A stretch of 64,000 nt of DNA from Casuarius casuarius (lineage: Eukaryota > Chordata > Aves > Casuariiformes > Casuariidae), in the NCBI GenBank assembly GCA_003342895.1, contig PTFA01000367.1:666636-730635 (forward strand), read 5' to 3'. Positions 37,181-50,512 of this stretch are shown here, one piece after another. Position numbers and translations under genes: made by a program. Position 1 is the stretch's first letter. Each line of letters opens with the position of its first letter. The notes below the pieces were generated by a model, which saw only the letters and a program-made list of their open reading frames with translations, did not search any database and had not been told where the DNA came from.

Positions 37181-39776
37181 CTGAACTTAGTTTGCCTATG
37201 TCTGCTCATTTTATTGTTTCCATTTCCTTTGTGCAACAAATATAACCAGACCTGATCCTCTCCATTTTTTGCCTTTTGCCTTGCCCACTTAACAATAAAA
37301 TGCATAATTCATGTATTACTAACATCTACAAAAAGTCATGTTCTTACTTATGCCTTCAGGATACTATCACGTAGAATACTTGCTAACCAGTGATGACTCT
37401 TTGTACAATCGACAAAGACTTGTTTAAGCAAAACGAAACAAACAAAGCATTCTCTATCTCTTCAGATGGAAAAGATGGATTTTAAATATCTATATATATA
37501 AAATATATAAACAAAGAATTTCTTAAAGAAACCTTGGAATCTTCCTTTGAAGACCGACAGTATATTGAGTGTTGGTATATCATGGGCAGCAATAATTCAA
37601 TAACATTTAACATTTTTTCATTATCATATTGAGTTAGGACTATGACTGAAGAAAAATGAATACTAAATTCAGAAAAAGCACTTACTGTTGATTCTAGATT
37701 TTAAAGTAAGTTCTTATACCTTTGAAATCCTATCCCCCCCAAACTCCAGCCTTAAGATCCATTTTTAAACTATATACTGTCAACTAATGTTTATGTAAAC
37801 CTCTGAGGTTCTTGAAGCAATGCTATCATAGCCTCTTCACTGTCCTTGTAAAAGCTAGCATTTTTACATTTATGAATATATATAAATGAATAAAAATGAT
37901 TAAGGTCTCATAGCCTATTATCTTAGAATAAGTACACTTACAGCAGATAGTAATTAGCAATGTGATATCCCATGAATCTAACTACTCAATTTTACTATAA
38001 ACACTTCAGTAATTTGTTTACCACAGTTGTGCTATACCGAAATACTGGACCCCTTTCTCACATCTTAAAACAGCTTTGGAGCATAAATTTTCATTTAACT
38101 TACACCAACATAAAACTAAACGACTTACTAAAAGCATTAAGATGTTTGTTTCTTATTCAATGTCACCTTCAAATAACCATAGATTTACATAATATTGTAG
38201 GATTTTAATCAAATACTGTAGTTCCTATCATACCCAAAGGATCTTTATAACAGTATTCCTTTGGGCTACACATCTTCATTTTACTTCAGGTTGAGGGGCC
38301 TGCAGCATTCAGAGCTCCTAAATGAAGCGAGATACTACATCCTCTAAAAACCAGGACATAGCATCGTGTTGGGAATGCCTTGTTGACCACGACGTCTGCA
38401 CGTGTTCCACCGAGGTTCTGAGCCTCTACTTGCTGCGCACTAGCTCAATGAAATTCCACACCTGAGAGCTGATGCCTGTCTTCTATTGACCAAAAAGAGG
38501 GGAACAAAAATTGGTAGGAAACAGGCACAGAAGCTTCAGATACCTTTTCTGTTTCTATTGATCAAAAATATATTTCTCTGGCTCTTCACTGCCTGATTGT
38601 ACACTCAAACACTTCAGAAAGGAAAACGACTGCCTAGTGAGGTTGTTCCCTACTCGGTGAATTTTTCCTTTACACTTAGTTTCTTCTAAGGATTGCTCTG
38701 ATTGCAAGAACAAAGCACTCAGCCTAGTTGAATAGATTCACTGCCTGCAAATGAAGTGTCTTCTCAAGATTTCCCTTTTTCAAGGCACTTTGCTGCCAAA
38801 GTCTCATGAATCCTTCTTAGGGATGCATTAATTTTCTTGTCAGATTGCTCTCTTCAGAGGGAATCTTTCTCTCTGCAAATACCACTATTTTTCACTAAGA
38901 CTTAACAGTTGCATCTAATTTTGTTACTTGAATAAAACAAGTGTTTTCACTTCAAGACTTGTGCTATTTTTAATGTTAACTAATAAATCAACTTTTTGCT
39001 GTGATAACCTCACTTAGAATTAAGTTCCTGCAAAACCACACTGAAACAGATAAGACTTTTCAGAGAAAGAGGAGAGGAAAACTCCTTATAACTACACTTT
39101 TTGAACTCCTTTGTCTAGGCTTCTGAATTGCTTTATCTTGTTTTAGGGGCTTTTCTGTTTGTTTTTCCTTAGACTGCTCTTGTATGCTTATTAAGCAATT
39201 AATTTCTTTTTAGCTGAAAAAGAAATTTGATGAGACACCCAGAGGACAACATGCAGAATTCAGATCCTTTATTCAGGAATAAACCAGAAGACCACATAGA
39301 TAACTGAGAACTTTGTGCCCTCCAAGAATATGACCATAAGCTACTCATTCAAGGAATAGCTCAGTACAATATCCACTTTCTCATCCAGTGCCTCCAGCAT
39401 AAAAATATCAGAAGCAAGTATAAGGACCTGGTGAGACAGAAGTGCTATTAGGACTGACATCTTCACTTACTCCAATAGTATTTTCTTATGTCTAGCCTCT
39501 CCATAAGATATTTTCATTGGAATCCCTCATTCTCCACCCCCAGCAGATGTATGTTAAGAGGTCAACCGTTGCTCAGAAACAGCTTTGCTTCCACCATTAA
39601 TGTTTCACAGGACAGGCTGAAGTAGGAAGTTTCTCCCTCCCCTAAAATGTTTCTCCACATAACATCAAAACTCCAGAAATTCAGCACAAGATGACATTTG
39701 CAGAAGATGTAAAGTTTACTTGACTTAAAGTGAAGCTTAATTAACTGAGAAACTCTTCTCCCCCACTGAAAGTTAA

Positions 39777-39791
39777 GGGGGGGGGGGGGGG
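39777..39791 (+). repeat. Poly-G tract, 15 nt
   Basis: An uninterrupted run of 15 guanines on the plus strand, followed by purine-rich sequence. Long pure G runs are rare, and errors in run length are common here. Confidence 0.9.
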
Positions 39792-40273
39792 AGGAAGAGG
39801 GAGTTGTACAGATAAAATAGTGCCCTGGAAGGTAATTTTTCTGGCTTTTCTACTAACTGACTTGCCAGTGAAGTCATCAGGTAAGCTACATTTCCCTCCA
39901 TTCAGAAGTATATGAGGTTTTCTAAGCAACAGTCACAATTCCATATTGTGCTCAGATGTGAGAAAAACAGACACAACTTCTATTTTACTACCCAACTATC
40001 ATTGCTGCCACAATAGTTGACTGCTTAACATTTTTATCACCTCTTGGGATAGTCATTTACTACTCCTTGTAAAATCCAAGCAAGAGAGCAATCCGCTCTA
40101 AGGGCACTGGCAACCAAGAATGTATCTTTTCAAATTGCAGAGATGTCAATATTGCTCTAGTGACCTGTCAGTGTTTGTGCCCACATGTTACATGGTGGAA
40201 CAAAAAATAAATAAAAGGTTACAAAAGCAAAAGAACTGGTTAAGTAACTTTTAAATAATTGTCTGATGCTGTT

Positions 40274-40295
40274 AAAAAAAAAAAAAAAAAAAAAA
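40274..40295. repeat. Poly-A tract, 22 nt
   Basis: The longest adenine run in the window, followed by a short CCACACACACC stretch. No retroposed body is visible upstream. Confidence 0.9.
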
Positions 40296-40507
40296 CCACA
40301 CACACCAAAACTAAGAGAGAACCTGAAAAAAAACAAACATTATAAAATGGCAGAAGCTTACATATGATTTGAATTGATCTCCTTTCCTGCCACAGTCTAC
40401 TCAAATTTCATCATATTTTGCTTTAAAGAACTTGCACAAAGAAAGAGCACCCAGATTTTAAGAAAGTAAAGCACTGAAGAAGATAATTTCAAGTACTATC
40501 CGCTCAC

Positions 40508-40556
40508 CAGGCAATTGAATGCTAACAAAGGATAACGTGATCTGGAATTGACTTAA
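40508..40556 (-). CDS. Internal coding exon, 49 nt
   Basis: The acceptor is TATACTTTTTGGTTCAG and the donor is TTGCCTG followed by GTGAGCG, both good. In phase 0 it reads LSQFQITLSFVSIQLP plus one base that begins a codon completed by 36351-36403. The upstream partner at 42202-42367 ends in phase 1, so an intermediate small exon is probably missing between them. A 23-nt candidate near 41.2 kb would fit the phase but has a weak donor. Confidence 0.55.
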
Positions 40557-42201
40557 CTGAACCAAAAAGTATAGTTGCATTATGGAAAGGGCACTTCTTT
40601 ACTGTTTCAGTTACGGATCAAACTCATTCATCTGATATAGTCCAAATAATGTTTTGTGTGCTTGATGCATCAAAAATGGTTAGCAGCCATTAACATTTCA
40701 AGGCTATAGTAATTTCTGCAATTAACCCTAAAGAAATGCTTTTACATAGTTGCATAATTAATTCCACATGCAGCTTGTAAGAATTAGTACATGGCATGTT
40801 TAGGGAATTAAAAAAGCTTTATTAAATGACAGGTAAAAGAATTCACCATTATAAAAAGGACGTACACAGTTTCCAAAGTAACATGATTAGAACTTTAAGC
40901 ATATATATGCTTACTGATTATATTTAAATGTTTGAAGAAAAAAATGTTCTCATTTCTAATTGGTTTGAGGACTGAGTCAAGACCAAATAATTTAAGAACA
41001 GCATTTCCATTGTTTTGGATAAAACAAAAGGCTATAAGTAAGCCCTTAAATGGGGTCACAGAAACTTAAGAAATAGCTTTTTACCAAAAAATTACCCTAT
41101 CCCGAACTACAAAAATACATGCCAACTCAATTTCTGTATGCCGCCCTGCCCCACCTTAGCTCACTAGTAAATCAGCTTAAGTTTTACTCCAACAGCAACC
41201 AAAGTGACTCCTGTATTTGCAACATAGCATAAAAACAATGGTTGAACAGTTGGAAGTGAAAAGCACTACATAAATTAAGATTACTGCCTTGTGTCATTCC
41301 ATCTGGCATGTTTTGTTTTATTGTACTGTAGATTGAGACCAGGAGAGAAAGATTGTTTAAGTGTACATGAGCTGACAATTTGATCGTGAAAAGTTACTTT
41401 CACAGCCAAAAGGCGTAGCCAAGGTGTATCACAAGAACAGCGAAAACATGAAAGCAACGCAACAGGATGGCTACTAGTTACTATCACCACAAGCTGTTCA
41501 TACTCAGCACGTGCTATCGTAACCCATTGACAAGCAGTCTGCAGAAATATATATATTTTTTTGCAATAAAGAAATCGGCAGATAAGCCAAACAATGTTAG
41601 CCTGGCCTGCTTTTAAAGAAAAACTAAAATACAGTCAACCGATGTCCAGTATAAGAAACAAGTCACTGATTGTTAGTCATTTAAGACTACTGGGGTACAT
41701 GAAAGATAAGAGAATTTTCTATAGTATGTTTTATATTACATTAAACTCCATTTTATTCAAACTCACACATTTCTCTAGCATGTAAGATTTTAAGATGCAT
41801 AGTTGTTCCTGTGGATTCAAAAGAGAACAAAATGTTTGCATTTTGGATGTGATTAACTTGAAATCTTTGCAAGCAGAACAAATCTATTACTACTTACGAT
41901 GTCTAACATCAAATATAAATACACAGTTAAAAATAACATAACCAGATAAAACTGAAAACTAGCTGATGGAACTTAGGATTAATTTGGTGCTAAAGTAAAT
42001 TAAAAATATGCAGATTAGAAAGGTTCAGAACTACTCTACTCAGTGTAGAAACAATCACTTTATCTCACTATAAATGTATTTGAGATACTTATCTTCTGGG
42101 AGACTTTTTTTTTTTTTTTTAACTGCCTGAAAGAAGATCATTTGAGAAAGGAATTTACCCTCTTCTAGGTGTCCTCTTCTCCTCCTGTTCTTTGTACTTA
42201 C

Positions 42202-42367
42202 TTCCTATTAGACACTGCAGCAAGAAGTGGTGGAAGAATTCGAATGACAGTAAAACATTTGCATGCACTCGCAGAGCGATACACGGCTTCCTCCACCCCT
42301 CCAACTGATTCTGATGCTGTATCAGTAAATTTTCAAAATAGTTGGTTTTGGAGCAGAGTAGACTCCA
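42202..42367 (-). CDS. Internal coding exon, 166 nt
   Basis: The exon ends at a strong donor (AATAGGAA followed by GTAAGTAC), with an acceptor after GATTCTTCAAG. Fifty-five codons in phase 0 include SKTNYFENLLIQHQNQLEGW and then FEFFHHFLLQCLIG, leaving one base. The plus strand is also open (42169-42372) and carries an acceptor-like site at 42211, but I found no good plus-strand donor. I therefore assign the exon to the minus strand. Confidence 0.55.
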
Positions 42368-44022
42368 CTTGAAGAATCACATGAGATCAAAGATAGATTT
42401 TTTTTTTTTTTTAAGCTAATTTATCAAGGTGAAACAACCAAAGATATAAAGGATGCAGATGTTACAGGGACAACTGTATAGGTGCAGTGTACTTCCAGTC
42501 CCAGTGCATACTTCCTGCACTGGTATATTGTGGAGCAAGGCATGGTGCCAGCCTGCATATTGTTTGTGCTTTGCAAAGGACAGAAGTTTCAGAAAGATTT
42601 TACTGAGCATTATAAAGCTCTGGTAGAGATGGCTAGCACTACACTCAGGTAAGAGATGCCCTACTAAGAGAATTTATTAGTAAAATATTGAAGGAGAGGA
42701 AAACATAGGAGTGAAACGCAAGCGGGTCCCAAGTCAACCTAAGCCTCAGGAGCCAGTGCTGGTTCACTTTCTTCAAAAATTGGAAATTCAGATTATCCAG
42801 AGGCTGGCTGCACAATCTGATGGCTACAAGTCACTCACATGACACAATCATGACATTTCAACTGCCTAAAGGCTACAGAACGACTCCCTCCATTATAAAG
42901 CCAAGAGTATAAAGAGTAAGGTGCAAAGTAAGCACAGCAGAACAACTTTGGTAATTGATATATAATGCTTTAAAAATTTAAATTGGCTAGATTTCATGTT
43001 CTACCCCTCCTGTCTGGAATTACTAGCCCTTTGTAACTCATACACTGTTATTCTTAGAAGGACTCTAAAAATTTTCATAGAAAAATGTTAAAAATTATTT
43101 ATCCTGTTGAAATAAGTAACCAAAAAGCATAGGAACTTCAGTGAGATAGGAATTTAACTCTAACTTTTCAAACTGAACTAAAAAAAATAAAAGAACTTCA
43201 GATTCTTCAGAATGTTTAAATTCTACCATTTCCAAAAGCAATAAATATCTCAATTTCCTCTAAACTGATATTCAGCAAAACCTTCATGATGTAACACTAA
43301 CAAAAACACACTCCACTGATGCACTGTTTGAATTTCTCATTAATCTTAAATTAAAACTGGCATTTTTAGGACTCTGTGTGCACCTGGCTATTCTGGGAAG
43401 GAAAAAAGAAATCCTTTATAAAAGCTATTTTTAAAAAGAAGTATGAGAACTAAGGGGAAAAAAGGCTGAATGCTTTCTTAGTTGTTTGTTAATACTGGTT
43501 TACCAATATTAAAAAAAGCTTTACTTTTAAGTAGGTAAAGTTTTTGGATCATGATACTCTCATTTAAGCATATATCTTTCCACTTTCACTGTGACCCACA
43601 GGAATCTCACCTGCAAGCATAAGAAGTGACAGTACTTTTTACAGAATTAGTGTCCTGAATTTGACTTTAAATATACAGCCTACTTTCCTTTGGCTGGCCA
43701 CTACTTCACTAATACACAATGTGATCAGAAAGAAAGCACTGACTTCACCAAAGTCAAGAAAAAACAGCATTTTAGGAGATTAAATTTTGTTTTATCTCTG
43801 TATATTGTACTGGGTTTTTTCCCTTCTCCTTCTGAGAACAAAAACAAATCAAATTAATTTAGGGAAACCATTGGCAACACAGATCAGAGAGTACATGAGA
43901 AAGTATCAAGCTTACTCTTCCACAACAGAAACAGAGAAATCAGAAGTGAAAACATGAAATGTCAATGCCATCTTAAGACGGCACATAGATTTCTTTTTTC
44001 TTTTTTTTTTCCTCCTCCTCCT

Positions 44023-44033
44023 GGGGGGGGGGG
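44023..44033 (+). repeat. Pyrimidine tract followed by 11 Gs
   Basis: A T-rich and CCT-repeat tract (about 43992-44022) runs straight into 11 guanines. This abrupt strand asymmetry is typical of unstable simple sequence. Confidence 0.85.
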
Positions 44034-44231
44034 AACCCTAGGCACCTGCAGAAAGACAGATCCACATTGGAAGCAGAAGAAAAGGTACTAAAATGCAAAT
44101 ATATGGAGCATGTGTACACAGAGTTATCATCCACAACTGTAAGCTAAACAAAAAATTGTTTTTAAGCAAATCATTTTATATAAAAAAAAGGTTACTTTTA
44201 CTTTACCTAAGGTGGGGCACTCAAGACTCAC

Positions 44232-44304
44232 TACTACTAGCATTCACCAAGTGTGCTACAGCTAGGTTATTTCCATCCAAAATGAGTGCACATTGAAAAC
44301 AAGA
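44232..44304 (-). CDS. Possible internal coding exon, 73 nt
   Basis: It ends at a donor of good strength (GCTAGTAGTA followed by GTGAGTC). In phase 0 the 24 codons read SCFQCALILDGNNLAVAHLV and then NASS plus one base. The acceptor (AGACTAG) is weak. It joins in phase after 46151-46170 but not directly to 42202-42367, so either an exon is missing or a boundary is wrong. Confidence 0.4.
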
Positions 44305-44881
44305 CTAGTCTAATCTATTCATTTTTCACTGCTACATACAAAGTGTTATTCAGAACCACTAAATTTTACATCAGCCTATGTCTGAATTATTTTCCTTTTA
44401 TCTTATTTCACAAAAGAGAAACAGTAACTCTCCTTCTGTCTGTACCATCTCAGGCTTTCTCTCACAAAAAGATCTTTTCCTTTTTACACCTGTTTATCAA
44501 GCTTCTATTAACTAAATAAAAGCCTTCCTAAGAATTCATTTATAAAAGAAATTTGTTTTCTTATTTGCAGAAAGAGAAACAAGGATAATATTCATTTGAT
44601 TGAACACAGAACAGTATCTTAGACTCCTCTTAAAGGCCAAAGAACCTTAAAGCATAACAGTTTTCTTTTTACATTACTACCTTACAAGGAAAACTAAATC
44701 CTGACGCACAAAAGTAACTTGGATAATGTTTTGTAATTCCTAAAATACTTCTTCCAAGATCAAGTTTCTAGGTTTATTGCCTAAAGTAGTTACTTTCAGG
44801 CAACAGGCTTAAACTTCCAATCTTGATAAAATATACAAAAACAAAGTAACTCTAACATCAGAACATACTTGTATTTCCATT

Positions 44882-44893
44882 GGGGGGGGGGGG
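44882..44893 (+). repeat. Poly-G tract, 12 nt
   Basis: Twelve consecutive guanines on the plus strand within an intron. Confidence 0.9.
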
Positions 44894-46150
44894 AATCAAT
44901 TTTGCAACAAATTATGAACCACTTCTCTTAAATATATGTTAGCATCTTCATGATAGTGCAACTGATACTTACTTGACCTGAGGCAGATTTGTTTTTTCAC
45001 ATTTCGTTATCTACACAACCACATGTTAAACACCAGCTAATCAGCAGCATTCTACTTCTATACATGGGTATTTTCAAAAGGACAGAGTTTGAAAACATAC
45101 ATTTTAAAAAAAGGATATTTTTCAGTAATTAAATCAAAATTGTTATTTTGCTTTCCTTTTGAAACAGAGTCCTCGGGGGAAAAAGAGATTGACAGAGATT
45201 GTTCTATCCCTTAGGGGTTAACATTTGTATAGCTGTCTCTTTTTGTTGGCACAACCCAATTTGAGAAGAAAGAACCATCTGCCCAGCTGTCTGGAATGCA
45301 GCTCTGTCTAATAATTCCCATGTTGAAAATAAACATTTCACAAAACCCATGCACTAAGGAAGCCAATTTACAAGTAGGCTATCGAACAACACCTGTGGAA
45401 GACATAACACATTAAAACTTCAATTTTGGTTTGAAGTTCTGACCTTTTTTGCTATTTCTATTGCATACAATTTTTTTTTTTTTAAGGAGATTGATGAGTC
45501 AAATTACATAACTTTCAAATACAGCAATTTCATTAAAAAGACTGGATTAATGCAATTGTTCCAGTTTGCTTAATTACTACCAGCACTACCATGAATGCTC
45601 CCAAGGAACAAATTATATAAGTGTTATATTTCAATAACAATTATGGTGTGTAATAGTTAATCCAATAAAAAGCTTATAAAGTGGCAGTAATAACACATTA
45701 TGCGATGATTATCAGAAAACTCTATTCTTGGGTAAATAACTTAGAACAATTAGTGTCATTAATTTTTTCAGCCATTACAATTACTATTCAGATCAATCCA
45801 AGAGAAAACACTGAATACTAAATTAGATACAATATGTTCCTAAACATCTCAAAGAAAAATAGCTTTGGTTTTATTATTTTGTTTTTATCTTATTTTTAGG
45901 TTTTTCAACAGAGTGGATGGGAGAAAGTCTTTTCTTATGTAGTAAGGAATATTTCGACATAGTGGAGCCAATCAATTCACTCTTCTTCCGAGGCTCTCAA
46001 GCATTAGTTGTACCATGACTACTTATTCTCAGCTTTTAGGGTTCATCAAGTTTAAGGACTGAACTAAGTCTAACTTTTGGCATATGTTTTCCAAACTTAA
46101 CAGCCAGCAAGATCTTACAGATTCCAGAAGACACTTGGCTCAGCTCTCAC

Positions 46151-46170
46151 ACGAGCCTTGTCATACAGGC
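46151..46170 (-). CDS. Possible micro-exon, 20 nt
   Basis: A 20-nt segment sits between an acceptor (AAACTACAG) and a donor (GGCTCGT followed by GTGAGAG). With the base left over from 46871-46988 it reads G-LYDKAR and returns to phase 0. Micro-exons are easy to find by chance, so this is tentative. Confidence 0.25.
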
Positions 46171-46870
46171 CTGTAGTTTGGGCAATGTTTTCTTTTGTTT
46201 CAACTATCATTAAACAACAGGGTATCATTAGATAATTCAGACTAAGTGAGAGAGCTATTGGTACCTCACAACTTAAACTGTTACAGAGCTATGAAAAGGG
46301 CTTGCAGCTGTGCTGTATTAAAACAATCTCCATATCAGTGCTTGGGAATATCTCAGTATACTCAGTCAAGTGGAATTTAGAATTAAATAATGCTTAATAT
46401 ACAATCTGTTTAAGCGTCAAAAGTCCAAACTCCCATTGGCTATTATGTTTGTGTACAACTCTGCAAAACTGTGGATGATCTAGTTGCAAGATCTATTTTC
46501 TCTTAAGACTGTAAGAGACTGCAATTCTTTTCTCCTTGTTAGAGTGAAGGGAGTTGGTTGTGTCTTTTCCTACCAATTTTAAAGTCTTTACATCAGGATT
46601 GGACACGCAGTGTATTCTTAGATATCTATGTTCAGAAGCCATATTAGACACAGTATCAGCCAGAGGGCACAAAGATATTTACTAAATCACAACAAACTTC
46701 TTCCAGAGTGGATGTGTTTGGACAAACCAAACACAGTTTATTGTTGCCCCCTTGCCCACACAGTTGAACACCTTGCCATTTTGTTTTCCGGCAAGGGAAA
46801 GAAATTGGTGAGATGAGTCAGATGTTTGAGAGGTAATTTTCTTTATTTGTAAGAAAGGGATACAAAGTAC

Positions 46871-46988
46871 CTTTTCCTTGAATGGAACAAAAAGAAACAA
46901 GAGAGGCAGCAATCTCCTTATTTACAGCTGCAGTTTCTCTAATGCAAGTTAACTTTTTTTCCAAATAACTTTCTGCCAGAGACATATC
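46871..46988 (-). CDS. Probable first coding exon with ATG at 46985
   Basis: The frame is open for 39 codons from an acceptor (ACCATAG) to a donor (GGAAAAG followed by GTACTTTG). It begins D-M, then SLAESYLEKKLTCIRETAA and VNKEIAASLVSFCSIQGK. The ATG at 46985-46983 has a purine at -3. An in-frame TAG lies directly before the exon start, so translation could begin at this ATG. The sequence is charged and helix- or coiled-coil-like, convincing as protein. The donor is only moderate. No homologue was recognised. Confidence 0.5.
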
Positions 46989-47337
46989 CTATGGTTTCTA
47001 CAACTCACTCACTCTCATATCCACGATTTCTGTTTTCTTTTATACACACAACTGCAATGATTCAAAAAAAAACCTTTGCAATGACCACCTAAAGAAATCT
47101 TTCCCAGGCCACATACTTTAGGTCATGTGCACACATCAACCTCTTGCTATAAATGGGCCAGTGGAAGAGGTTACTCCTTGCATCTAGGAAAGGCTTCGCT
47201 TCTCCTCCAGCATTGCCATACTACTGTGTCTTCACTATACCCATGGACTTCACCAGTAGTTATCTATGATAGATAGCTACTAATGACACATTCTACATAA
47301 CCATTTCTGTGATCCAGTAGCACAGTTACAGACTCAC

Positions 47338-47393
47338 TGCCCCACTTTCTCTTCAGGACAGTCTTGGAATTTGAAAGTTGCAACCTCTTCCAC
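47338..47393 (-). other. Possible 5' exon (coding or untranslated)
   Basis: It has a good donor (GGGGCA followed by GTGAGTC) and a pyrimidine-bearing acceptor ending ATGAAAG. One frame reads VEEVATFKFQDCPEEKVG and another is also open. Neither phase joins 46871-46988 at its preferred acceptor. It is best viewed as a candidate 5' untranslated or alternative exon. Confidence 0.3.
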
Positions 47394-49144
47394 CTTTCAT
47401 TGGTGGCTAGTCAAATGAGAATGAAAAATATACATCATTTAGCTGTGCAATATTTTTCCACTCAAAATTAATTCTCAAACTGAAATAAACAGAAGCATAG
47501 TCATGATTTAGCAATAAAAAGATAAGGATTCCCTGAACTCTTTGCCCATAATGCACAGTTCTATAGTGAGATAACAATCATGATAGGCAAGGTAAAGAAA
47601 ACAGTAATAAAAATAAAGCTTTAATATATGTCAATTGGGGAAGGGGGACAGAGAAAAGCATTATTCTGTTTTCTAAGGATCTCATTATAGATTAACTAAC
47701 TCTTCATCTGAACCCTGGAACAAAGTACTGGAAGGCATTAGTTTAAAAAAAAATCTGAAGGCCTGATGGCATTCCTTAAACAGAAGGATGAATTCTTCTA
47801 AAACTAGCAACAGCTTGAGGAAAAAAAATATAAAGTTACAATTGCTAACAGTAGACAAATAGATAGCTGTTACATACAATGACTATCAATTAGCTAATAA
47901 TTTTCTACCAACTAAGGACTTTTTTTTACTGTTTACTGCAATATCTTGTCCCATTCAATCTGAGAGGTCACTTCTACTACTGTTATCACAAAATTAACAT
48001 TCAATATGAAAAAGGTCACAGAATTATGTACCAAATATCTTTCCCTGCCATTTTTAATTACAAGCTATTATGTTATTCTAAACTATTTCTTGTCTCCACT
48101 TCTGCATCCTTCCCAATGTTATGTACTTTGATCCACTCCTCTTCATCTTCAAACAGCAAATGGAAAATTCAGTATTGCAATATTTATTTTTTTCTGCACC
48201 AACACTGTATTACCGTGCCCTCTGATTTCTCAGTCCCAATGGCAGCACTATGCTCCTATCTGTATGCACGAAGATTTCAAGATGTAACCATCTGAAGAGG
48301 GAGACCACTCTTTCCTTTGTCACGGTAATTAAAGAATTTTAACTGTACTGCTCCCAAGTGCAATCCTATTATATACCATCATATAGCCAAGATTAATTCT
48401 CCTCACTTGAGTGGAAGCCAGGCTAAATTCAGACAAAATATAGTAAGTTAGCTTTTGCACTTCATTAATACTGTCACCTCACTAAGTGTCCAGTACATAA
48501 AAGATAGGAAGTTTATAAGGGTAAAAGAAACCCTAGATCACACCACAAAAAAACCCAGAGAATGCAGTGGTTTTAAAACACATGTTGTTTAGACAAAAAA
48601 AAAAAAAAAAGAAAGAAAAAGGAAGTACATGATGTTGAGTTGCTAAGTCTTAGCTCTTCACTAAATAATGCCATATATTATGGCTCCAAATTCAAAAGCA
48701 TATTATTTTAAAGTCTCTTAATCAGTACAGCACTCAAATGCCACAGAAAGTATCTTTTATTATGTTGTTTCATGACAAATTATACAGTGGTCTCACACCA
48801 GTATAATACTCAATGAAGACGTGATAAAAAGGCAAAGCATGATGAGAAGCTGAAGTGCCAAACTCCATGAAACACCATCAGAAGAGGCAAGATATTTAAA
48901 AAGGACAAGCAAGACAGTTTTATCCAGAAGAGGTTTAAAAGTCAGCTTTAGGAGTGTGGAGTAAAAAGTCAAGATAGCAACACAGAAAACTACCTTTGCA
49001 TTATGAATACCAGATACCTTATTAGTAGCCCTTTCCTTGGACTCAGGAAGCTAAACGAATTCAAAAAAGTTCCCCCTCCTCCCCCAAAAAAGAAGCTTTC
49101 TGCTACATGTTGTTTTACTGAAACCAGCTAGAAAACCTTCTCAC

Positions 49145-49184
49145 CATTGCTACTTTAGAAGTACAAAGATGAGAATTATGGAAG
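49145..49184 (-). other. Possible 5' exon, 40 nt
   Basis: The acceptor is strong (GTTTGTTTCCCAG) and the donor good (GCAATG followed by GTGAGAAG). It is short and probably untranslated if it belongs to this gene. Confidence 0.25.
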
Positions 49185-49393
49185 CTGGGAAACAAACTGT
49201 AGACTCACAGTAACCCTATGAAATTCTCTTAAGCAGCAACTAAAGCCATGATCTCTCTCAAGTGAGAAACTAACCCTTCAAAATTACAAACCACATAGAA
49301 ACCATACAAAGTGTGAAGGCTACCACAAGGGTTGTAAGTTATGACCAGAACTTTTTGAGCTGTGGGCTGAGACATAGACCAGAACCAGCTCAC

Positions 49394-49418
49394 CCACAGG
49401 GTACTAGTGATTTCCCTA
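49394..49418 (-). other. Possible 5' micro-exon, 25 nt
   Basis: It lies between an acceptor (CTAGCCTCCTTAG) and a donor (CCTGTGG followed by GTGAGC). Both sites are close to consensus, but the exon is very short. Confidence 0.2.
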
Positions 49419-50512
49419 CTAAGGAGGCTAGATCATCATAGATACAGCTGTAACACCACCAGTCCCTCAACTAGTATGTACAGCTGGGTATAAAATAAGC
49501 TCTAAAGAATCACCTGACTTGTGCTAGACAGACACACTGAAAATATGCTATGGGAATAGCATCCTTAATAAGTTAGTTTCTTGTACAGAAAGTTTCTTTT
49601 CATAGATAAGCCAAGTTTCAGGAGAGGTAACTACGTTACATGCTGCATCCGGAGACAGGGAGAGGTATGACATACTAACTTAAAAGGTCTTTTGCTGCAC
49701 ATTACTGATCTCTTCCAGAATAGAAATCCAAGAACTAATCAGGTTAAGCATAGCAAAGCACAACAATCTCATTAAATTTTTTTTTATTATTATTAAACTT
49801 CTGTGTAAGGTGCCAACTGCTATTAACTCAAAAAATAAAAAAAAAAAGCTTATAGGATGCTGCTATTTTACAGACATTCTGATGAAAATCTTATAAAATT
49901 TGCCTTATTTCATTACATTAACTGAAAGTGTTTGTGTACAAATAAAGCAAAGTTGTTTGATGCTCCAACTGGTTACCCTGACAAGTCATTTCACTTTGTG
50001 TATGTGTGTATGTGTACATACAATTCGCACATATACTGACTGGGGAATATATCTAGCAATGTTTACTCAATCTCCCTACCAAAGGGAGGCGCATACATGA
50101 ATACGTTCTCAAATACCTGTTTAAAGGCACAGATGACAGGAATTACATTTAAAAAGAAAATTGCGAGAGGAGAAAAGCTTTCTATGTTGAAAAAAGAAGG
50201 GAACTAGACTTGAAAACCACTGAAACATTTTGATTAAACCCTGATAAAAATTAAAGGGATACAAAAAAGAACCAACCTTAAAATCCAAGTTTTGAAGACC
50301 TCATGAAACATTCCCCCTACCAAGATAAACCCCAAATAAACTGTCCATTAGGTATGAAGCAGGACAAGTCATGTGGTAGGGGATGGGCCAAGAGGCCCAT
50401 TAGTTACTCCTGCCAACAGGCTAAGTTACTCAGCCTTCTTACCCATAAAAATCTGCGACTAATCTAATACTGTGTTAACCACCACTACAGTGCTCCTTCA
50501 TTCTCCGCTCAC

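Larger units (their letters stand above)
36404..40507. other. Intron, no gene seen
   Basis: About 4.1 kb of intron. It includes a small perfect hairpin at 37155-37180, a poly-G tract at 39777-39791 and a 22-nt poly-A run at 40274-40295. Strong donor-like sites near 37.68, 37.93 and 39.47 kb have frames that are not needed by, or conflict with, the phase chain. Confidence 0.45.
42368..46870. other. Introns with unresolved small exons
   Basis: This intronic stretch holds candidate exons at 44232-44304 and 46151-46170 and poly-G runs at 44023-44033 and 44882-44893. Further donor-like sites near 42.84, 43.61 and 44.97 kb give short frames that I could not fit into one phase-consistent chain, so coding content here is incomplete. 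Confidence 0.4.
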
